A stretch of 64,000 bases of DNA. Origin: Candidatus Gastranaerophilales bacterium. GTDB lineage: Bacteria > Cyanobacteriota > Vampirovibrionia > Gastranaerophilales > Gastranaerophilaceae. Below the pieces are notes generated by a model. The model saw only the letters and a program-made list of their open reading frames with translations. It was not told the origin of the DNA and made no database searches. The translations under genes were made by a program, and so were the position numbers. Below, one piece after another: positions 57,805-64,000 of the stretch (its first letter is position 1; each line of letters starts with the position of its first letter). Where the stretch lies: positions 1-64,000 of the forward strand of contig CANPYC010000003.1 of the NCBI GenBank assembly GCA_947587615.1, in the 5' to 3' direction.

Positions 57805-58524
57805 ATGGGAAGCTTAATTGAAGTAAAAAATGCGGTTAAAATTTATCAAATGGGAGAAGAAACTTTCTATGCTCTGCATGGTGTTTCTTTTTCAATTGAA
57901 AAAGGCGAGTTTGTTGCAATTATGGGTACATCAGGTTCAGGTAAATCAACCTGTATGAATATGCTTGGAACACTTGATAAACCGACATCGGGTGAATATT
58001 ATTTAGACGGAGTTGATGTTTTTTCTCTTAATAGCGATGAGCTGTCGGATATAAGAAACAATAAAATCGGTTTTGTTTTTCAAGGTTTTAATTTAATTTC
58101 AAGAACATCAGCCATTGATAATGTCTGCATGCCAATGATTTATAAGGGCATACCCGAAGCCGAGCGGTATAAAAAAGCAAGAGAAGCGCTCAAAATTGTA
58201 GGGCTTGAAAATAAAGAAAATAATATGCCCTCTCAAATGTCGGGCGGGCAGCAGCAGAGAGTTGCAATTGCAAGAGCTATTGTTAATGACGCACCGTTAA
58301 TTTTAGCGGATGAGCCGACAGGAAACCTTGACACTAAAACAAGTATTGACGTTATGGAGTTTTTTGTGAATTTGAACGAAAACTTAGGAAAAACGGTTGT
58401 GCTTGTAACTCATGAACCTGATATTGCGCAATATACAAAAAGAATAATTAAATTTAAAGACGGGAAAATTGTTTCCGACCTTCCTAAAAGCGAGTGGGAA
58501 AAACAGAGAACAAAAGAAACTTAA
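57805..58524 (+). CDS. ABC transporter ATP-binding protein (MacB/LolD-type)
   Basis: GTSGSGKSTCMNMLGTLDKPTSGEY, MSGGQQQRVAIARAIVNDAPLILADEPTGNLD. Confidence 0.96.
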   Translation: MGSLIEVKNAVKIYQMGEETFYALHGVSFSIEKGEFVAIMGTSGSGKSTCMNMLGTLDKPTSGEYYLDGVDVFSLNSDELSDIRNNKIGFVFQGFNLISRTSAIDNVCMPMIYKGIPEAERYKKAREALKIVGLENKENNMPSQMSGGQQQRVAIARAIVNDAPLILADEPTGNLDTKTSIDVMEFFVNLNENLGKTVVLVTHEPDIAQYTKRIIKFKDGKIVSDLPKSEWEKQRTKET

Positions 58525-58526
58525 AG

Positions 58527-59342
58527 CTAATTTACAAGTTTAAATATTTTATTGCAAATATCAAAAACTCTTTCGCATTCGTCAAGTGATAACATATTAT
58601 CCCCGTCACAAAGGGCACATTCGGGATTTGGATGAACTTCAAAAAATAAACATTTAGCACCCGCTGCAACAGCAGATTTAGCCAACAGTTCAACAAATTT
58701 CTTTTCGCCCGATGAGCTTTCCCCGTGTCCTCCGGGCAATTGAACGCTGTGTGTTGCGTCAAATACCAAAGGATAACCTAAGTCATCTTGAATTATTTTA
58801 ACGCTTCTCATATCAACTATAAGATTGTTGTAGCCAAAACTTGCGCCTCTTTCAGTTATTAGAATTTTGTCGTTATTACAGCTAAGAACTTTTGAAGCAA
58901 TTGATTTCATCTGATACGGAGATAAAAATTGTCCTTTTTTAATGTTAACAATTTTTCCTGTTTTCGCTGCCGCAACAACGAGGTCTGTCTGACGACACAA
59001 AAAAGCGGGAATTTGAATAATATCGCAAACTTTAGCTGCAATATCCGCCTGATTGGGTTCGTGGATATCTGTTACAATTGGCAAATTTAGAGAATTTTTA
59101 ATATTTTCTAAAATTTTTAAACCTTTATCAATTCCAAGTCCTCTGTATGAATTTATCGAAGAACGATTTGCTTTGTCAAAAGAAGTTTTAAAGATAAAAT
59201 TAATATTTAAACGTGTACAAATTTCTTTCAGTTTTTTTGCTGTTGTAAATGATATTTCTTCACTTTCCGTTGCGCATGGGCCTGCTAAAATCGTGAGTTT
59301 GTTTGCGCCTATTTCAAAATCGTTTAGTTTAATCGGTTTCAT
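58527..59342 (-). CDS. kdsA: 3-deoxy-8-phosphooctulonate synthase
   Basis: TILAGPCATESEE, FKTSFDKANRSSINSYRGLG, VFDATHSVQLPGG; ATG at 59342 preceded by GAGGGG. Confidence 0.95.
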   Translation of the reverse strand: MKPIKLNDFEIGANKLTILAGPCATESEEISFTTAKKLKEICTRLNINFIFKTSFDKANRSSINSYRGLGIDKGLKILENIKNSLNLPIVTDIHEPNQADIAAKVCDIIQIPAFLCRQTDLVVAAAKTGKIVNIKKGQFLSPYQMKSIASKVLSCNNDKILITERGASFGYNNLIVDMRSVKIIQDDLGYPLVFDATHSVQLPGGHGESSSGEKKFVELLAKSAVAAGAKCLFFEVHPNPECALCDGDNMLSLDECERVFDICNKIFKLVN

Positions 59343-59539
59343 TTTTCCCCTCAAAAAGTCTTTTTAACTATATTAATAAATTGGTAAAAAAAAATCAAAC
59401 TCGGATTTTTTAATCAGATATTTTGATTGTTCTAAAGAATGCTCTAAGTTAAATAATATAATGTTTTTGGTTTTTAGCTGTTTTTATAGAATAAATATTT
59501 CTTGCTTAGATTTTTTACTTTATGTAAAATTAAACTGTT

Positions 59540-60664
59540 ATGAAAAAAGAAAAAATCAAAATAGCGCTTGTATTTGGTACTCGTCCTGAAGCTATAAAAA
59601 TGTGTCCTTTGGTTAAAAAACTGAAGGAAAATATCTCTTTTAACGTTATCACAATTGTAACGGCACAGCATCGTCAAATGCTTGACAGTGTTTTAGAGTT
59701 GTTTGAAATTAAACCCGATTATGATTTAAATTTAATGAAACCTAATCAGGATTTATGGAATTTATCAAGCGATATTTTGCTTAGTTTAAAAGATGTTTTT
59801 GATAAAGAAAAGCCCGACCTTGTACTGTTCCATGGCGATACAACAACCGCAGGAATGGGAGCTTTGAGCGCTTTTTATTCAAGAGTTAAAATTGCTCATG
59901 TTGAAGCGGGGCTTAGAACGTTTGATAAAAACTATCCCTTCCCTGAAGAAATAAATCGAGTAATTGTTGATTCTGTCTGCGATTTAATGTTTTGTCCGAC
60001 GGATAAATCGGTTTTAAATCTTCATAACTCGGGAATTAAAAAAGGTGTTTATAAAACGGGAAATACCGTAATTGACGCCCTTTTATACGTTGTTAAAAAC
60101 AAAAACACCAACCTTGATTTTATCGGTTTAAATAAAAATTTAAAAACAATTCTTTTAACTTCTCACAGAAGGGAAAACTTTGGAAAACCTTTGGAAAATA
60201 TCTGTCTTGCGGCAAGAGAACTCGTGGAAAACAATAAAGATATTCAGCTTGTTTATCCCATGCATTTAAATCCGAATGTCAGAAATACCGTTATTCCAAT
60301 TCTAAAAGATATTGAAAGAGTTAAATTAATTGAGCCTTTAGATTATGTTCCTTTTTGTAATTTAATGAAACAATCTCATATAATCTTAACCGACTCGGGA
60401 GGGGTTCAAGAAGAAGCACCTTCATTAGGAGTTCCCGTTTTGGTTTTGAGGGATGAAACAGAGCGCCCTGAAGCGCTTGAATACGGCTGCGTTAAGCTGG
60501 TTGGGGCAAATAAGGAAAAGATTATAAAAGAAGTCCAAAACCTGCTTTGCAATAAAGAAGAATATCAAAAAATGTCAAAAGCAGTTAATCCTTACGGGGA
60601 TGGGCATGCATGCGAGTATATTGAAAAAATTATTCTTCAATATTTTGATGAAATTCAAGAGTAA
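59540..60664 (+). CDS. wecB: UDP-N-acetylglucosamine 2-epimerase
   Basis: VFGTRPEAIKMCPLV, LFHGDTTTAGMGALSAFY, HVEAGLRTFDKNYPFPEEINR, LTDSGGVQEEAPSLGVPVLVLRDETERPE. Confidence 0.96.
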   Translation: MKKEKIKIALVFGTRPEAIKMCPLVKKLKENISFNVITIVTAQHRQMLDSVLELFEIKPDYDLNLMKPNQDLWNLSSDILLSLKDVFDKEKPDLVLFHGDTTTAGMGALSAFYSRVKIAHVEAGLRTFDKNYPFPEEINRVIVDSVCDLMFCPTDKSVLNLHNSGIKKGVYKTGNTVIDALLYVVKNKNTNLDFIGLNKNLKTILLTSHRRENFGKPLENICLAARELVENNKDIQLVYPMHLNPNVRNTVIPILKDIERVKLIEPLDYVPFCNLMKQSHIILTDSGGVQEEAPSLGVPVLVLRDETERPEALEYGCVKLVGANKEKIIKEVQNLLCNKEEYQKMSKAVNPYGDGHACEYIEKIILQYFDEIQE

Positions 60665-61394
60665 AATTGTTGTTTGAACAGGTCGTACAAGTCGGATTTT
60701 TAGAGAATGTCAAGGTTTTAAATACTCCCTTTGTTCCGTCAAAAACAATTAATCTGTTTAAAAGCAGCTCGCCTTTACCTGTTATAACTTTAAAGGTTTC
60801 ATGAGCTTGAAGTGCGGCAATTGTATTAACAACGGGAGAAAACGAAGCAAAAACATCATTTTTAAAAGTTTTTGCCCTTGGAATTATGCAAGAAAGACAG
60901 CCTGTTTGAGAAGGAATAATAGTTGTCAATTGCCCGTTAAAACCTTTTGTGCCGCCATGGATTAAGATTTTATTGTGTCTGATTGCAATATCGTTTAACA
61001 TATATTTTGCTTCATTTGAATCAAAACAATCTACAATTATATCATAGCCTTGAATTACATTGTAATAATTAATTTCATTTAATTTTATCTTATCAAGCTC
61101 AACTTTAATGTCGGGGTTAAATTCCTGTATCCAGTCTTTAGCTGAAATTACTTTTGCTCTGCCTAAATTTTTGTATTTATGGATAATTTGTCTGTTAAAG
61201 TTGCTTTCTTCTAAAATATCTCCGTCTATTATTTTAATTTGACCAACACCCAAGGCAGCTAAATTCATAATAACACCCGAACCAAGACCGCCTGCGCCCA
61301 TAACAAGCACTTTGGAAGTGATTAATTTTTCTTGTTCTTCAAGGGTTATGCCCTCAGGAGCCATATTTCTTTGGTATCTATTCAGCTTCGCCAT
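60630..61394 (-). CDS. ThiF/MoeB/HesA-family adenylyltransferase
   Basis: VLVMGAGGLGSGVIMNLAALGVGQIKIIDGD, NRQIIH, CLSC and CTTC zinc ligands. Confidence 0.92.
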   Translation of the reverse strand: MAKLNRYQRNMAPEGITLEEQEKLITSKVLVMGAGGLGSGVIMNLAALGVGQIKIIDGDILEESNFNRQIIHKYKNLGRAKVISAKDWIQEFNPDIKVELDKIKLNEINYYNVIQGYDIIVDCFDSNEAKYMLNDIAIRHNKILIHGGTKGFNGQLTTIIPSQTGCLSCIIPRAKTFKNDVFASFSPVVNTIAALQAHETFKVITGKGELLLNRLIVFDGTKGVFKTLTFSKNPTCTTCSNNNFTLEFHQNIEE

Positions 61395-61683
61395 TTTTGT
61401 TGTTTTCTAAATTTTTATTTTCGACTATTTCGACTATCTTAATTCCGTATGTGTCTTCTATTGCAACTATTTTTCCTCGTGCAATTAAAATACCATCTAC
61501 ATAAATATCAATAGGGTCGTCTTCAGCCTTATCAAGAGTTATAATTGAGCCTGTGTCATATTCTATGGCATCTTTCAGCAAGAGCTTTGCTCGCCCTAAT
61601 TCAGCACATAGAGTAACTTCAACATTACCTACTTTTGTAATGTTGTTGTAATTCTCTTTCTCATCTGTTACTTTTTCAGGCAT
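61378..61683 (-). CDS. fliN: Flagellar motor switch protein FliN (SpoA domain)
   Basis: NVEVTLCAELGRAKLLLKDAIEYDTGSIITLDKAEDDPIDIYVDGILIARGKIVAIEDTYGIKIVEI. Confidence 0.9.
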   Translation of the reverse strand: MPEKVTDEKENYNNITKVGNVEVTLCAELGRAKLLLKDAIEYDTGSIITLDKAEDDPIDIYVDGILIARGKIVAIEDTYGIKIVEIVENKNLENNKNGEAE

Positions 61684-61764
61684 TAATCCCCCTTGTATAT
61701 TATATTTATAACACATAAAGCGTGCTATATATAAATAATTACAAAATTTTACAATATTTTATAA

Positions 61765-64000
61765 TTAAATAACAACTTCGATTAATTTTTCAATTTCTTT
61801 CATTTCGCAAGTCAGAAGATTTTTTTTGTAATTTAAAATTTTTTCAAATTCTTCTTTCAAAAGCTCAAACATAGAGCTGTCTTTAAACTCTTGCCAATTA
61901 AAAGCTTTATTGTATTTAATTTTATCAATATCCAAAATTTCTATTGTTTCAATACTTTCTAATATTTCAAGCATTATTTGAATAAAATTTTCGCTAACGC
62001 CAAGCACTAAAGCCAGTTTTGCAATATCAACCGCTCCTTCAAGCCGATTTGAACAATATTTCAACATGCCCGCCGCTTGTTTTATATAATTTTCAATATC
62101 TTCATCGATTTTTGCATTCATGAAATGAATTTTATCGGGCTTAATTTGTTTAATAATATCAATAAATTCGTCATTACCCGAAGGATAGTCGAAAAACATT
62201 ATTCCTTTATGATTTTTATTATCCTCAATAAAGTTTTCTTTAATATTCTTATATTTTGAAAGGGTTTCTTTTGTCGAGCGGGTTTTTGCCCAAATACCGA
62301 TATCAAGCCCATCTTTATCAAGATATTGAGAAATTAAATCCAAAATCCCGGTTTTTTTTCTATGGTCGTAAAGCTTTAGAGCATTGTTTACTTTGATGGC
62401 TGCTTCTTTTGAATAAACGTCTATAATTTCAAACTGTATGCTTTTAGTATCGTTAAAAGTGTTTAATCTCGGATAAAAGGCGATGTCGCAAATCGCCCCT
62501 AAGGGAATTTTTATCTCGTCTTCATTCCATTTGACACATTGAAATTTTTTATCTTCAGAAGAAAAAACAAGTTTGAGATGATTTTGCTCTTTCCCGACAG
62601 GTTTAAACTCATCAAGCTTAACGTTAAACATTGCAAATAAGGGAGGTGCGTTGTTCTCTCCAAAAGGCTCAAGCTTATCAAGCGTTTTAAGAATTTCAAG
62701 ATTTACTTCATCACTTTTAAGCTCAACATCGGCTAATAGTACATCATCTCGTTTTTCGTCCGATGTTAAATTTTTAATGGTATTTAAAAGATTTTCTTTA
62801 ACTTTATCAAAATCGCAAGCATTAAACGAGCAGCCGCCCGCAAGTTTATGCCCTCCAAAACCTTCAAAAAGAGCTTCATTTTCTTTTAAAGTTTGATAAA
62901 CATTAATTACATCATTACTTCTTATTGAACATCTCGCATAATTATTTTCATCCACAGTCATTAAAAAGCAGGGCTTATTGTACTCTTCAACGATTTTTGA
63001 GGCAACTATCCCGATAATTCCTATATGCCAGCTTGGATTAATCAAAATAACAGCAGGATTTTTAAGCTCGTCTTTGTTTTTTTCCAGATATTCTTTAATC
63101 TCTTCATAAGTTTCAGCACATTTTGCCTGTCTTATTTTATTATAATTATCAAGTTGAGAAATTATCATATTGATTTTATTTTCATCATCCGTCGTTAAAA
63201 ATTCAAATGATAATCTTGCGTTTGCCAATCTTCCGACCGCATTAATTCGAGGTGCGAGAATAAAACCTATGTCATAACTTGTAATATCTCTATCCGTAAC
63301 GTTTTTGGACAGAAGCCGAAAAATTCCCTTGTGAATTTTTTCTTTTTTTGTATTTAGTAAATCAAGCGCAACACTTACCATAGAGCGATTTTCCCCTAAA
63401 AGAGGAACAACGTCTGCTATAAGTCCGCAAGAAGCTATCAGCAATAGTTCGTCTTTTAAATTATCGTTATCAACTTCATCCAAAAGTGCTGTGGCTAACT
63501 TATAAGCAACGGCAGAACCCGAGTTATAAGTAAGAGAAGTTATATCTTCAACGTTTATCTCTTCTTTTATTGCCCCCCTTACCTGAGGATTTATTATGCA
63601 ATATGCGCTTGGAAGCTCGGTATCGGTCGAGTGGTGATCGGTTATTATTGTATCAACCCCGAGACTTTTTAAAAGATTAACTGAAGATACGTTGGAAGTT
63701 GCGCAATCAACTGTTATTACAAGCTTAATTTTTTCTTTTGAAACAAATTTCAAAAGTTCTTTTGTATTAAGCCCATGCCCATGTAGAAGTCTGTCCGGGA
63801 TAAATACTTCAATATCAGCTCCAAGCGCATTTAAGGCTTTATATAATACGGCGCTTGAAGTAACTCCGTCGCAGTCAAAATCGCCCCAGATTAAGATTTT
63901 CTCATTGTTTTTTATTGCAAGTTTTATCCTTTCTTTAGCTCGTTCCATATCACAAAAGCAATAAGGAGAAAGGAATTGACTTCTTGAAGGATTTAAAAAT
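61765..64000 (-). CDS. recJ: Single-stranded-DNA exonuclease RecJ (N-terminus beyond window end)
   Basis: ILIWGDFDCDGVTSSAVLYKAL, ITDHHSTD; frame stays open past the listed start: FLNPSRSQFLSPYCFCDMERAKERI. Confidence 0.93.
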   Translation of the reverse strand, partial: FLNPSRSQFLSPYCFCDMERAKERIKLAIKNNEKILIWGDFDCDGVTSSAVLYKALNALGADIEVFIPDRLLHGHGLNTKELLKFVSKEKIKLVITVDCATSNVSSVNLLKSLGVDTIITDHHSTDTELPSAYCIINPQVRGAIKEEINVEDITSLTYNSGSAVAYKLATALLDEVDNDNLKDELLLIASCGLIADVVPLLGENRSMVSVALDLLNTKKEKIHKGIFRLLSKNVTDRDITSYDIGFILAPRINAVGRLANARLSFEFLTTDDENKINMIISQLDNYNKIRQAKCAETYEEIKEYLEKNKDELKNPAVILINPSWHIGIIGIVASKIVEEYNKPCFLMTVDENNYARCSIRSNDVINVYQTLKENEALFEGFGGHKLAGGCSFNACDFDKVKENLLNTIKNLTSDEKRDDVLLADVELKSDEVNLEILKTLDKLEPFGENNAPPLFAMFNVKLDEFKPVGKEQNHLKLVFSSEDKKFQCVKWNEDEIKIPLGAICDIAFYPRLNTFNDTKSIQFEIIDVYSKEAAIKVNNALKLYDHRKKTGILDLISQYLDKDGLDIGIWAKTRSTKETLSKYKNIKENFIEDNKNHKGIMFFDYPSGNDEFIDIIKQIKPDKIHFMNAKIDEDIENYIKQAAGMLKYCSNRLEGAVDIAKLALVLGVSENFIQIMLEILESIETIEILDIDKIKYNKAFNWQEFKDSSMFELLKEEFEKILNYKKNLLTCEMKEIEKLIEVVI

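Overview
Low-GC bacterial chromosome segment. The host is diderm (KdsA, WecB, TolC) and probably flagellated; a Vampirovibrionia/Melainabacteria-like host is my guess, not shown by the sequence. Both window edges cut genes: a type I HsdR-like C-terminus on the left and RecJ on the right. Main contents: (1) a tightly coupled + strand operon (~1.68-11.69 kb) with four paralogous B12-domain-type radical SAM proteins, a GH3-type acyl-adenylate enzyme, two GNAT-like proteins, a membrane protein and an amidohydrolase, which looks like an uncharacterised biosynthetic pathway; (2) four gene-free intergenic blocks (12.9-13.4, 16.0-16.2, 20.6-21.1, 26.7-27.3 kb) filled with an 18-nt covarying hairpin at fixed spacings (39, 42 or 46-48 nt), forming REPIN/MITE-like ~91-bp doublets and internally deleted derivatives; (3) a flagellar cluster (double-SpoA protein, FliO-like, FliP, FliQ, FliR) plus a distant FliN; (4) a CpaE-like ATPase beside a CpaF-like protein with broken catalytic motifs; (5) a tRNA-Leu(GAG)-adjacent defence locus (Abi/HEPN-like protein, RhuM pseudogene, complete HsdM-HsdS-HsdR with an ELTA/TAEL repeat in HsdS); (6) ordinary housekeeping genes (dnaX, ribD, rpe, rnc, cdsA, frr, pyrH, hppA, HU, nadK, recN, secG, kdsA, wecB, recJ). 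At least four genes have a -10 box exactly 6 nt before ATG, suggesting leaderless transcripts. No database searches were run; product names come from motif recognition in the translations.
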